64,000 nt of DNA, from NCBI RefSeq assembly GCF_030272615.1, contig NC_081414.1, positions 55,019,636 through 55,083,635 on the forward strand, read 5' to 3'. This stretch comes from Cryptomeria japonica (lineage: Eukaryota > Streptophyta > Pinopsida > Cupressales > Cupressaceae). Below, piece after piece: positions 9,541 through 21,400 of this stretch. The notes beneath the pieces were generated by a model. It was given only the letters and a program-made list of their open reading frames with translations. It was not told the DNA's origin and did no database searches. Each line of letters opens with the position of its first letter. The first letter of the stretch is position 1. Made by a program: the position numbers and the translations under genes.

Positions 9541-12500
9541 CTATTGAAGGGGCAACACCCCTAATTCACCTCTTAAATAGGTAAATGTAGCCTTCGGTAG
9601 ATGCTTAGTAAAAATGTTTGCTAATTGCTCCTTACTGGAAACATGTTCCAATACAACCTCTTTGTTCTGAACTTTCTCCCTCAAGAAATGATACTTGAGC
9701 TCAAAGTGCTTGGTTCTAGCATGCAATACCAGATTCTTGGAAATATTAATTGCACTTGTGTTATCATAAAAATATACTCACTGGTTCAGATACAAGAACT
9801 TTGAAACCACTTAATACATGCTTCATCCAAATTTTTTGAGTATAGTTCATAAATGTTGCTACATATTCTCCTTCTATTGTAGACTAAGAGATACAACTCT
9901 GCTTCTTACTCATCCATAAGACTAGTCTACCACCAAGAAAGAATGCACCACCTGTTGTGCTCTTCTGGTCATCCACATTACCAGCCCAATTGGCATTGGT
10001 AAACACTTTGAGGTTGAAATCATTACTATATGGATACCACAATCCATAATCCATAGTTCCCTTCAAATATCTAAGAATTTGCTTGACTGCTACTAAGTGG
10101 GATTCTCTTGGACTTTTCTGAAAACATGCAGCAATGCCCACTGCATGTGCAATATCCGGTCTGCTGTGTACTACATAGTGCAACTTACCAATCATTGACC
10201 AACAATCTTTCTCATTCACCAATGCTGAGTCATCTTCTTTTGATAATTTACAACCGATCACCATCGGTGTACCAACCGATTTGTTGTCTTCCATGCCAAA
10301 GGTCTTCAAAACCTCTTTGACATACTTGGACTGAGTGATAAAGATACCATCTTTCATTTGTTAAATTTGTAATGCAATGAAGAACTTAATCTCTCTGATT
10401 AGTGACATCTCAAATTCCTTCTTCATCTCATCTGCAAATGCATGGCTCATCTTGTCATCTCCACCAAAAATTATGTCATCAACAAACACTTCACAGATCA
10501 AAATCTGATCTCCTTCTGATTTCAGATAGATATTGCTAGCTTCACTTGTTCTTTCAAATCCAATATTTACAAGATGTGAGTGTAAGCATTCATACCATGC
10601 TCTAGGTGCTTTCTTCAATCCATACAAGGCTTTATGTAGCCTACATACCATATCACTATCTTTTGATAGGGAAAACCCATCTGGTTGCTCTATATACACT
10701 TCCTCTTCAAGTATTCCATTCAGGAATGCAGATTTCACATCCATCTGATACACTTTGAATCTCTTGAAGGCTGCATATGCAAGAAGCATTTGAACTCCTT
10801 CCAATTTAGCTACTGGAGCAAAGGTTTATCCATAGTCTTCTCCTTCTTCTTGAGCATATCCCTTACATACCAATCTTGTTTTGTTTCTTACCACTATGCC
10901 ATCTTCATCCAACTTGCTTCTAAAGACCCAATTGGTTCCAACAACATTTTTATGCTCAAGTCTGGGTACCAAATACCATGTACCATTTTTTTCTATCTGG
11001 TCAAGTTCCTCTTCCATAGCCTTAATCTAGTCTTCATCTTTGTGTGCCTCTTTAAATTTTTTAGGCTCAAATTCAGAAATCATGAAAGAATTTTCTCTGA
11101 CCTTTCTTCTTGTAAGAATTCCTACATCCTTATCTCCTATGATCTACTTTGGATCATGATGCAACTCTACATACCTAGGAATGATCTTGGTTGATTCCTC
11201 TTGCTTTTCCTCTTCATCCTCATCTTCATCTATATCAGCATCTACCAGTGTAGGAGTACTATTACTGGTACTTGGTTGTTTTGCAACTAGTTCCCAGAAG
11301 GTTACAACCGGTTCATCTACCACTTTCTCACTGCTGGTTTCCTCAGGTTTCTTAGAGGTTTCATAAATTCTAACATTGATACATTCAAAATTTCTCTAAG
11401 TCCTATTATTAAAACACTTAAGACCTTTGCTCTTGGTGGAATACCCTAAGAATATTCCCTCATCACATTTTGCATCAAACTTGCTCTGGTGTTCACTCCT
11501 CTTGAAATAACACTTGCTACCAAACACTCTAAAGTAGATTACTACTAGAGTTTTACCAATCCAATACTCATAAGGGTTTTTATCCTTACCTTTCTTGATG
11601 AGTACTTGGTTCATAGTGTAGACTGCAGTTCTCACCGCTTCTCTCCAAATAGTGTGAGCAACCTTCCCTTGAATCAACATTGTTCTGGCTGCTTCAACTA
11701 TAGTCTAGTTGTTTCTTTCTACTAGGCCATTCTACTATAGAGTCCGGGGGGTAGATAGTTTCCTCTTGATGCCATTTTCTTCATAGTACCTATTGAATTC
11801 TCCAGAGGTGAACTCACCTCCTTAGTCGGTTATAAGGCATTTGATCCTCTTACCACTTTCCTTTTCCACTAGTGCTCTAAAGGCTTTGAACTTTCCAAAA
11901 GCTTCAGACTTGTCTTTCAAGAATGTGACCCATGTCATTCTTGAGCAATTATCAGTAAGAATCATAAAGTACCTATCTCCCTAAACACTCCTAGTTTTCA
12001 TAGGACCACACAAATCAGTATGCACAAGATCAAGTAAATTATCTGCTATAAAAGATTTACCTTTGAAGGTTAAGGAAGACATTTTCCCCAGTTGACATTC
12101 TCTGCACAAAGGATCCTCTAGTTTGTTTAGTACAGGCAATCCAATAACTGCCTTGATCTTACTGGCCTTCACAATGTTATCAAAATTTACATGGCAGAGT
12201 GTCCTATGCCATATCCAACTATCATCAAACTTAGCCATTAGATATTGACAGATATTTGTATTCAACTGAAATAAGTTACCTTTGGTCTGCATATCGGTGG
12301 CCATTAGTTCACCACTCTTTCCTTTTATTTTACATACTCCATCTTTGAATTCCAAAGTGAGACCTTTATCATTCAGTTGAGCAACACTCAAAAGGTTATG
12401 CTTGAGACCTTCTACCCAATACACATTATCAACACTAATTTTTCCATTTAGAGAGATGGACCCTTTGCCTTTTACCATACAAGGTGCATCATTACTAAAT

Positions 12501-13623
12501 CAGACTACACCTCCATCATGCTCTTCCAAAGATAGAAAATTTCTCCGGTCACCAGTCATGTGGTGAGAACAACCACTGTCAATAATCCACTCATTAGAAT
12601 TATCAAAGTAGGAGACAAGAGCCTTCTTGTTTGACACATCTTCCTTAACCGCTACAAATACTATGTCTTCACTTTCTTCATCTTCTGATTCATCATCAGT
12701 GACACCTTCATCAACTGCAACAAGACAGATTCTCCTATTTCCTTCTTTGAACTTTTGAACCTCTCTAGTTTGTCCTTATTATCACTGTTAGGATAGTTTA
12801 CAGCAATGTGTCCTATCCTATTGCAAGAAAATAATTTCAAAGGGAGCTTACCTCTATATTTTCCAATTCCCTTAGGAAGTCTCTTAGCAAGAAGAGCTTC
12901 AAACTCCATCAGGATCTCCTCATCATCCATATCTCTACTTTATCTAGGCTCACAACTAGTACTAGCTTCTTTACCCTTTCTAGATAGTGCAACAGATGCT
13001 CTAAAGGCTAAATCAGTCTTCTGAACACTACCATCATAACTATTTAGCTCATATGCGGTCAACTTAGAAATAATAGAATCAAGGGATACCTTTGTCTTTT
13101 AAATAGATTTCAACTCCTGAATAGCGGCAACCCTTATTGCATAGACTAGTAATAAGGTTCTCAAAATTTTGTTAACAATGGTGGAATCATGCATTGTACC
13201 TCCTGCACTCTTGATGTCTCCAATAGTAGTTTTAATCCTTATCCCATATTGTTGAATAGTCTCTCCTTCAACCATCTACATGTCTTCAAACTTTCCTCTA
13301 AGGCTTTCTTCCTTAGCTTGATTCACATGCTCATCACTGCCATATATGGACTCTACAGTATCCCATACATCTTTGGGATTGTCTTTGTCTTGAACATCTA
13401 TAAACTCAATATCAGATAGACTGCTGATAAGAGCTTCCATGACTTGCCCATTCTCCTAAATTTCTCTTCTTTGATCATCAGTGAGAGTACTGATAGGAAC
13501 AACATAAGTATTCTCAACATAGTTCCAGTGTTGAGCACCCATGCTTTTAATGTATATCTTCATTCTGTCCTTCCATATCTTAAAGTTATCTCTGTTAAAC
13601 TTAGGACCTTCCCTCTTCATCAT
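9541..13623 (-). pseudogene. Element A gag-pol (Copia order: gag, protease, integrase, RT, RNase H)
   Basis: Start codon at 13621-13623 (MKREGPKFNRDNFKIWKDRM). Gag ends in a damaged zinc knuckle near 12830: SCNRIGHIAVNYP keeps one Cys and the His. Protease shows DSGCSHHMTG near 12560. The pre-integrase zinc region (WHRTLCHVNFD ... CRECQLG) and integrase follow, with two adjacent TAG codons replacing the Gln pair of the conserved PQQNG motif near 11735. RT (10361-11017) retains [23 protein letters not shown] and the active site VDDIIFGG. RNase H and the C-terminus run from 9541 to 10357. At least ten stops and several frame changes make it non-functional. It is Copia because integrase precedes RT. 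It is clearly a different family from elements B to E. Confidence 0.9.
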
Positions 13624-13680
13624 TAGAATAGGATCTTTTCCTCAAGCAGTTAAGCTTACAACGTAGAGGACCTGGAGGAT

Positions 13681-13692
13681 GCTCTCATACCA
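13681..13692 (-). promoter_or_regulatory. Primer-binding site of element A
   Basis: Read on the - strand: TGGTATGAGAGC, two bases inside the 5' LTR. It resembles the initiator tRNA-Met site (TGGTATCAGAGC) with one change. Confidence 0.7.
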
Positions 13693-13694
13693 AT

Positions 13695-15165
13695 TGATGA
13701 ATAATGATGAATAGTAAATACTCAACAGATACTGAGAGGGGGGGTGAATCAGTATGGACAAAAACTTCCTTAAGCCACTTAAACTGCAAAAACTGCACTA
13801 ACCGGTGAAAAACATCACCGATCTAAATCAAGGCAATACCGGTAAAACACAGTGACTGTAAAGTCATAAACTGGTAACACTTAGATCTTCACAAAACCTA
13901 ATATCTCATTTCCACTTCACCCATATGCTTAAACAAGTAATACATCAGAAATATAATGACCACTGGATCAACATGCATTACCACTTAATAGAAAACACTA
14001 AAACATCACATGAAAAAGCATCACACATGACACATTGATTTTTCACGTGGAAACCCAACTAGGAAAAACCACGGTGGGGATGAATACCCACAAGTTATTC
14101 TTTGAACTCTTCTAAATTCCGCTCTGTTAGGAGCCTAGTCTAGTTAAATACTTTACAATAGGTTCTGCTAGGAACCGATCCTGCTAGGGATCACCCGGTT
14201 AAGGAATGGCTAAATACCCGGTTAAAGGTTAGAACCCTATTAAAGGTTACCTCGCAAGAAGATTTGAACAACTCAATGATTTTGAGTCACCTTGTTAAAG
14301 CATTTACAAAAAGCCTATTAAAGCTACCCTGTAAAGGGATTTTCCAACTATTGAAATGATTAGAAGTCAACAGGTAATACACTGATCTAATAATAGCACT
14401 CAATGCTAAGGCAGATCCACTTCAGTTCTTATACTTCTGCAATCATACTCTGCAGGTATCTACTCACTTCATTGGTCTTCCAAGAATCAAGTATCTCTTC
14501 ACTTGGATATACACATAACATTTGCCAACCACTTCACAATGCAAAACACCATCAACCTTATAGACAATAATTAGGTCGGTAGCATAAACCCTAAACCCTA
14601 ATCATCTAGGTTATCAATATAGTTGGTCCAATCCTGACCATTTAATCACATTGCATAGAGTAAAATAGTCTTGAACAGATCTCAAGACGTTCTCCATCGT
14701 CCGTTCTTCATCACTTCTAGAAGATGATAACCCATCACGCGCTCTCCACCATTTACTAAGATTTCGCACATTCCTGAGGTGGATAGAATCAATCTTATTC
14801 ATGCAAGATCCTCAAGAAGATTCTTCACATGCACAAGGTTGACATGGCAGCACAGTCTCTTCTTCATTTCAATGCGAACTCATCACAGGATGTCGTCATT
14901 TGAATCACATAGACTTAGAATGCATCAACCAGAAACCCCGATACAAACTTTCCATATACAGGTTCACATACCGGTTCACTTTCTGCATATATCGGTTCAT
15001 TCCATCATACTGATTCACACTTCATCATACCACTTTACTTGTACCATCATACCGGTTCACTTGCTAGATCACTTACTTCAATATATCACTTCATACTTGA
15101 GCATATTGACATCAATGACAACATACAATACTATCATGTCATCATACTCTACACATATGCCAACA
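13695..15165 (-). repeat. 5' LTR of element A
   Basis: 1471 bases bounded by TGTTGGCA at 15165 (reading on the - strand) and ending ...TCATCA at 13695, next to the primer-binding site. It contains the U5 hairpin at 13729-13755. It is much longer than the LTRs of B, C and D and shares little sequence with them outside the hairpin. Confidence 0.8.
13729..13755 (-). other. U5 hairpin of element A with C-rich loop
   Basis: The + strand reads ATACTGA, then GAGGGGGGGTGAA, then TCAGTAT: a perfect 7-bp stem around a 13-base loop that is C-rich in the element RNA. The same loop, on a different stem sequence (GACAACTGA with TCAGTTGTC), sits at the same place in B, C, D and E. Confidence 0.7.
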
Positions 15166-17098
15166 GGTATTACTATTGATCTTGAGAGGATAAGTGTCAT
15201 TCTGGCCCTTCCTTTACCAGCACACAAGAAGGGTCTACAAAGTTTCATTGGAAGGATTAATTTTTTCAGGATATTTATCCCTGATATTGTAGGTTTCTTG
15301 AATCCTCTAAACTGCTATGTTAAGGAAGAATATTTCTTACAGCTGGACCAAGGAGGGCAAGAGGAGCTTTGAGCTGATTAAAGAATTGTTGGCTGCTGCT
15401 CCTACACTTCTGAATCTAGATTTCTCTAAGGACTTCACTTTGTATGCTTATGGTAATGTTGATTCTATTTCAGCTATGTTGGTACAACAAAACAATGAAG
15501 GCTTTGAACATCCTTTAGCTTTCTTCAGTGAAGCATTGAAGGATTATGAGTTGAGGTACACTTTTGTTGAGAAGCATGTACTTGCTATTATCAGGAGTTT
15601 AAACAAGTTTAAGCACATGTTGTCTAACAATAGGATTAATTTGATGGTTGCTCATCCGAGTGTAAAAGAGTTTTTGTTAAGCAAGGATCTCAATGATAAG
15701 AGAGTTGGCTGGGTAACCAAGATGGTCAAGGGCAAGGGTTTGTGCAAAAGACTTGTTGATGGCATTTCTAGCACACCAAAGCATGAACAAGAGACTGTTC
15801 TAATACTGCAAGATGATGAGCACACAAATTTTTTAGCTCCTACTATTGATTGGGTGATAGAAATGGTTCATTTTCTGCAAATTGATGAGTATCCTAAGGT
15901 TTTGGATAGAGCTAAAAGAAGGTATTTTAGACTGCAGTCCATACCTTATGCACTTCTTAATGGCATCCTGTTCCGTAAGGATTTTAATGGTGTATTATTG
16001 AGGTGTATTTGGCCTGACCAAGTAAATAAAGTGTTGCATGATTTTCATGAGGGATCAGCTAGAGGCTATTTTTCACCAAGAGAAATAGCTCTTAAGGTGA
16101 TGAAGGGTGGCTATTATTGGCCCACCTTATTTAGAGATGTGCATGTATGGGTTAGAAAGTGCAAAGAATGTGCCTTGTTTGCTGCCAAAGAGAGATTGAC
16201 AACTTTACCTTTGCAACCAATCCAAGTTGAACAACCCTTCATGAGGTGGGGTTTTGACTTTATTGGGGTGATAATCCCTTGATCCAGTGTTGGCCATAAG
16301 TGGGTTCTTATAGCCATGGACTATTTCACCAAATGGATTGAAGTGGTGGTACTAAAGGAGGCAAATGAGTCTATTGTTCTAAATTTTTATGAAGATCCGG
16401 TTGCCAGATTTGGGGTCCCTAAGTCCATCATTTCAGATAATGGCCTCACTTTTGTTGGTTTCAAAATATTTGATTGGGCTGTTAAGAAGGCGGTATACCT
16501 AAATAAATCTTCCAACCACTATCTTGAAGGCAATGGCTAGGCAGAGTCAAGCAATAAAAATCTGATCAGGATCATAAAGAAGACCATGGAAGGTAACCAA
16601 CGGATTTGGCATACCCAATTAAAATCAGCCTTATGGGCTGATAGGATCACTTCGATAAGGTCCATGGGACAATCACCTTTCATGTTGGTGTATGGTAGGG
16701 AAGAAAGGCTTCCTATCTCATTCAAGCTTCCAACACTTGATTAGGCCAATCAGTTGGACACACTGGAGGAAGGCCCTTTAACAGTTAGATTAGCTCAGTT
16801 GTTTGAGCTAGAAGAAACTAGGAATGATGCTATGAGCAAGATAGAGTAGCATCAGGCTTAGATGAAGAGATCTTTTGACAAAGGAGCATCTCCAATAATT
16901 TTCCAAGAAGGAGACATAGTGCTGAAATGGGACACTCTCAAAAGCAAGCCTGGAAAGCATTCCAAGTTCGATGCATTTTGGAGCGGGCCTTACATCATTT
17001 CTAAATGTAAACAACACAATGCTTTCCATCTCTCCAAGATAGATGGTGATCTAGAGCCAATCCCAATCAATGGGATTCACCTCAAGCATTTCTTTTAA
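15166..17098 (+). pseudogene. Gypsy element F: RT thumb, RNase H and integrase
   Basis: Starts inside a Gypsy pol: GLQSFIGRINFFRIFIPD is the segment linking RT to RNase H. The frame shifts near 15320. The next frame gives RNase H (LYAYGNVDSISAML, HPLAFFSEALKDYELRYTFVEK), apparently with part of its C-terminal half deleted. Integrase follows: its zinc finger has a damaged His (EGSARGYFS where GHF is usual) but keeps CKEC. The core has WGFDFIG and SDNGLTF, then a TAG (16538-16540) in place of Gln just before the catalytic Glu in AESSNKN. More stops lie at 16280-16282, 16742 and 16846-16862. The C-terminal part (WSGPYIISKC) ends in HLKHFF at 17098. The element lacks everything upstream of this point. 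It is Ty3/Gypsy, only distantly like Tat-1; lineage not resolved. Confidence 0.85.
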
Positions 17099-17342
17099 GG
17101 TATGATCAACAACCTGTATATACTAGAGTAGGTTTTTGGTGCTAAATAAGTGTTGTTGCACAATAGTTTAGTTGCTATTTTGCTTTCCCTAAACCCTTCG
17201 TGCATAGTTAGGTGTTTCTGATTTTCTGCGGTGGTAAACTAATGTAAGGTGCTACAGTTCTATAAAGTAGGCACCCATCATATGAAAAAGTGAATCAAGG
17301 AGTCACTGTCACACATCATGCATGTCTGCATCACAAAACATT
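17099..17342 (+). other. Element F 3' non-coding region and left target duplication of element C
   Basis: No gene. The last five bases (17338-17342, ACATT) are repeated at 27093-27097 on the far side of element C, so the F 3' region is expected to resume there. Confidence 0.7.
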
Positions 17343-17811
17343 TGTTGGTATTTTGGTATGGTTTTGTCATTGATGTCAACACCTGCTAAATACACCTACT
17401 TTGGAGATCTAGCAACATTCACCGGTAATCAGTAAACTGTTCAAAATAGTCACTGGTATATGGTTAACCGATAGGATATAATGTTCACCGGTACCCGCAT
17501 TGACATGGATGAAACTTGGTAATATCGAAGACATCATGTGGACACTTTTCTTTGAAGTAATAATCATTGACATATTCTTATTTGCATATTTGCTTTTACC
17601 AGCAAATAGGTCCAGGTCATCTAGGGTTACACCGGTAGGTTTATCTTTTCTAGATCAGCATGGCACACTATGGAGATGATTTATTATTGTGGTAAATACA
17701 TTAAGCCGACATGTTCAATTAGTTATTGCATCGGATATTGTATTATTTGTAAAATGTTTTTATTGTAATATCTTGTATAGCTGACCTACTAAAATTGGTC
17801 TTAGGGTATGG

Positions 17812-17818
17812 TATAAAT
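17812..17818 (+). promoter_or_regulatory. TATA box in the element C LTR
   Basis: TATAAAT, followed by GTAAGATC and then a second TAAGATC. The same arrangement is kept in the LTRs of B and D at the equivalent place, supporting it as the U3 core promoter. Confidence 0.6.
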
Positions 17819-18354
17819 GTAAGATCTTATTTGTAAGATCAAGTGTGGAATGCGAAAAAGATTTAAGGAAGGGTATATGTGAGATCAAGCAGAGATATAC
17901 ACGAAGACATCATTTGAAGGTGAAGTTAGGTTTTTGTAGAAGCATATCAGCATTACACCGGTATTGAATCTAGCATATGAAGATGCTATTTTGTGCAGTA
18001 CATTCTCATTGGATTTAACCATCCAACTGTAGTCAGTGTGACTCCCATCTGTGATTGAGAAGTGAGCTCTAGGCTGTTGGCCTTTCTGCATGTGCAGACC
18101 CCTCTTTGTACACTTACTATCTGCAGTAGTATCATCTTATTGTGGGTAAGGTTTCCCACCATGGTTTTTCCCCTTATAGGGTTTCCACATACAAATATTT
18201 GTGTCATGTGTTGTGGATGACTTTATGTTTATGTTTCATGCATTAATTCTTACCGATATAGCAATTTTCTGTTAACACTGTTTACTGGCATACTTAACTA
18301 TCTTAACGATACTAAGCATTATGTTGGTTAATAAGATTTTGGTTTGAATTTATT

Positions 18355-18388
18355 GGACAACTGATTCACCCCCCCCTCTTAGTTGTCC
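18355..18388 (+). other. U5 hairpin of element C
   Basis: GGACAACTGA pairs with TTAGTTGTCC around a C-run loop. The single change in the right arm turns a G-C pair into a G-U pair in RNA, so pairing survives. It ends 12 bases before the LTR end. Confidence 0.65.
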
Positions 18389-18402
18389 CTAGGACCTACA
18401 AT

Positions 18403-18415
18403 TGGTATTAGAGCC
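18403..18415 (+). promoter_or_regulatory. Primer-binding site of element C
   Basis: TGGTATTAGAGCC lies two bases after the 5' LTR. It is complementary to the 3' end of initiator tRNA-Met except for one C to T change (canonical TGGTATCAGAGCC, which is intact in element B). Confidence 0.85.
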
Positions 18416-18457
18416 TAGTTCTCTTTTTGCAGAAGTCTAACAACTTGAGGAGATCCA

Positions 18458-21400
18458 ATGTCTACTAATTATTTCAAAAAGGATAGTCCTAAACTTGATG
18501 GAACCAAGTATGGAATATGGAAAATCAGAATGGAGACACATCTGAATTGCATTGGTAAAGATATCTGGGAAGTTACTAAGAATGGTTATACTACTAATGT
18601 AGCTGGTCAGATTGCTCCTATTAATTTAGCTAAAGATGAAGAAAATGATTGCAAAGCAAGAGAAGCACTTTTGAGTGCATTATCAGATCAACAAATCATG
18701 GGGTTATCAGATAGATCTATTGCAAAAGCTATTTGGGATCATTTGGAAACACTGAATGAAGGGGATTCCATAGTCAAAATTGCAAAACTTGAAAGCTTCC
18801 GAGTCAAGTATGAACATCTGAAAATGGAAGAAGATGAAAGAATTTTTACTTTTATGGAAAGAGTAAATGAAATTGTTTTAGGTATCAAATGTTGTGGAGG
18901 AACCTTGAGTGAAGATGAGATTGTTTCAAAAATCTTAAGAGGTTTGCCATTGGCATATAAGATAAAGGTTACTGCTATTAATGAGTTGAGAACAATGCCT
19001 AATACATCAGTAACTAGGGATACATTGATTGGAAAACTTTTAGCTTTTGAAATTGAGGAATTTGGTCCTGTTGCTACTATAAAAACTGATTTGGCCTTCA
19101 AAGCATCAACATCATCTACTCCATCTTTTGATAAATCAGTCTGGAGAGCCTTTTATGCAAGAGAACTTGAAGAAACCAGGAAGGAGAATGAAGAGCTTGA
19201 AGAACTTGAAGCACTATTTGCAAGAAAAATGCCAAAAGGTCCAATTGGAAGTAAGTATGAAGGTAAAGCACCCTTTAAATGTTTCAACTACAATAAGATT
19301 GGTCGTATGGCTTCAAGATGCCCTGATAGACATGCTAGACTAAGAGAAGAAGCTAGAAGGACATACAAACCTAATCCTAAATATTAGAGAAATAGATTTA
19401 AGAAAAACAAAAATAAATCGTGTTACATTGCTGATGAAGGTGTGACTGATGACTCTGACGAGGATCCACCAGACAACGGATGGGTCTTTGTTGCTATAAC
19501 AGAAGATCAACCGCTACCTATTTCTCAACTGGTAGAACAAGCCCTAGCAGTTAAAGTAGAATCAAAGGATGAATCGATTATTGACTCCGGATGCTCACAT
19601 CACATGACTGGAGACAAAGGTAAATTCTTGAACTTTCAAGAATACAATGGAGGTTTAGTAAGATTTTGAGATGACAAAGCCTATTCAATCAAAGGTAAGG
19701 GTTCAATATCTCTTGATGGTAAACATGACACTAACAATGTTTACTATGTTGAAGGATTAAAACATAATCTTTTAAGTGTTGGTCAATTAGTTGAGAAAGG
19801 TTTTCAGTTACAATTTAAAAATGGAAAATGCAAAATCATGAATAGAACTGGTTTGGAAATTGCAACCGGTAATCAGACTAGAGGTAATATCTTTCATTTG
19901 AATAATAGTGAAAAGGCAAACTTAATTGCTCATATAGATGAAAGTTGGCTATGGCATTAAAAACTATGTCATGTAAATTTTGATTGCATGGTAAAAATTA
20001 GTACTTCTAAGGCAGTTAGAGATCTACCTAAAATTATGAAACCTCAGAATACAATTTGCAAGGAATGTCAATTTGAAAAACAAGTTAGAGCTAGTTTCAA
20101 AAGTATTCCAGAAAAATCCAATAATGCTCTTGATTTAATCCACATTGATTTATGTGGTCTAGCTAGAACTAAAAGCTTACAAGGTGATAGATATTTCATG
20201 CTAATCATTGATGATTATTCTAAAATGTGTTAGGTTACTTTTCTCAGGGAAAAATCAGAAGCACTTGGGAAGTTCAGACTATTCAAAGCAATGGTTGAAA
20301 ATGAAACTGGTAAGAAAATTAAATGTTTAAGATTAGATCAAGGAGGAGAATTCACATCTAGAGATTTTAATACATTCTGTGAAGTAAATGGAATCAAAAG
20401 ACAGTTATCAACACCTCGGACACCACAACAAAATGGAGTTGTTGAAAGGAAAAACAAAACTATTTTGGATGCAGCAAGAAGTATGCTATTAGAAGCAAAT
20501 CTACCACATGTATACTAGAGAGAGGCAGTAAGCACTGCTGTCTATACATTCAACAAAGTTCACATGAAAGGTGAAACCGGTAAGACCCCTCATGAACTAT
20601 GGTTTGGTAATATTCCTACTCTTAAGTACTTCCAAATTTTTGGAAGTAAATGTTATATTAGAAGAGATGAGTATATTGACAAGTTTGATCCTAGAAGTGA
20701 TGATGGAATATTTCTTGGTTATTCATCTAAGAGCAAAGCTTATAGATGTTTTAATAAAAGATTACAAAAAATTGTTGAGAGTACAAATGTAAAGATTGAT
20801 GAACAATTTAGAGGAACTTCAAGGTATATAGACTCTGAACCGGTAACAAAAATTATGACAAATGAACCAATAGTAAATCCACTGGTACAGAATGATGATC
20901 CAGTTACTCCGGTATCATCAGAGGATACCACAGTAATTGAAGAACAACAACAAACTAGGACACCCCGGTATGTAAGATTGAATCATTATGAAGATTAGAT
21001 AATTGGAAGCAAATTTAAAGGAGTTATGACAAGAGGAAGATTGACAAGTGAAGAGGTATGTCTTATTTCTCAAATTGAGCCATTATCTATCAATGAGGCA
21101 TGTGAAGATACATTTTGGATTAAAGCTATGGAAGAAGAATGAGGACAAATTGAGAAAAATAATACTTGGACATTAGTTCACCGGCCTAAAAATAAAAATG
21201 TAATTGGAACCAAATGGGTATTTAGAAACAAACTCAATGAAGATGGTAAGGTTGTCAGGAATAAAGCAAGACTAGTGTGTAAGGGATATTCTCAGAAAAA
21301 AGGAGTTGATTACAATGAAACCTTTGCACCAGTAGCCAGAATTGAGGTAGTTAGATTATTCTTGGCCTTTGCAGCTCATAAGGATTACAAAGTTTATCAA

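Larger units (their letters stand above)
9210..15165 (-). mobile_element. Ty1/Copia element A, left LTR mostly deleted
   Basis: A Copia element on the - strand. From right to left: complete 5' LTR (13695-15165), primer-binding site (13681-13692), gag-pol remnant (13623-9541), polypurine tract (9265-9276, read on the - strand as AAAGGGGGAGAT), then only about 55 bases of the 3' LTR. The two LTR ends agree over the outer bases (TGTTGGCATATGTG versus TGTTAGCATATGTG) and diverge by about 9210. The bases just right of the element are GGTAT; no matching target duplication is found on the left, consistent with deletion of that end. It abuts Gypsy element F, which begins mid-domain at 15166, so A probably inserted into F and the left half of F was then lost. 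Confidence 0.85.
17343..18400 (+). repeat. 5' LTR of element C
   Basis: 1058 bases from TGTTGGTATTTTGG to GGACCTACA. It holds a TATA box at 17812-17818 and the U5 hairpin at 18355-18388. It has a 67-base segment absent from the 3' LTR: the segment lies between two copies of CATTGACAT (17498-17506 and 17565-17573). Confidence 0.95.

Noticed and set aside
10685-11194. 169-residue + strand frame
   Set aside because: Antisense to the RT region of element A, with no family resemblance.
14779-15372. 197-residue frame on the + strand
   Set aside because: Its first two thirds lie in the LTR of element A; only the last part (from about 15166) is Gypsy F sequence. It is a chance fusion across an insertion junction.
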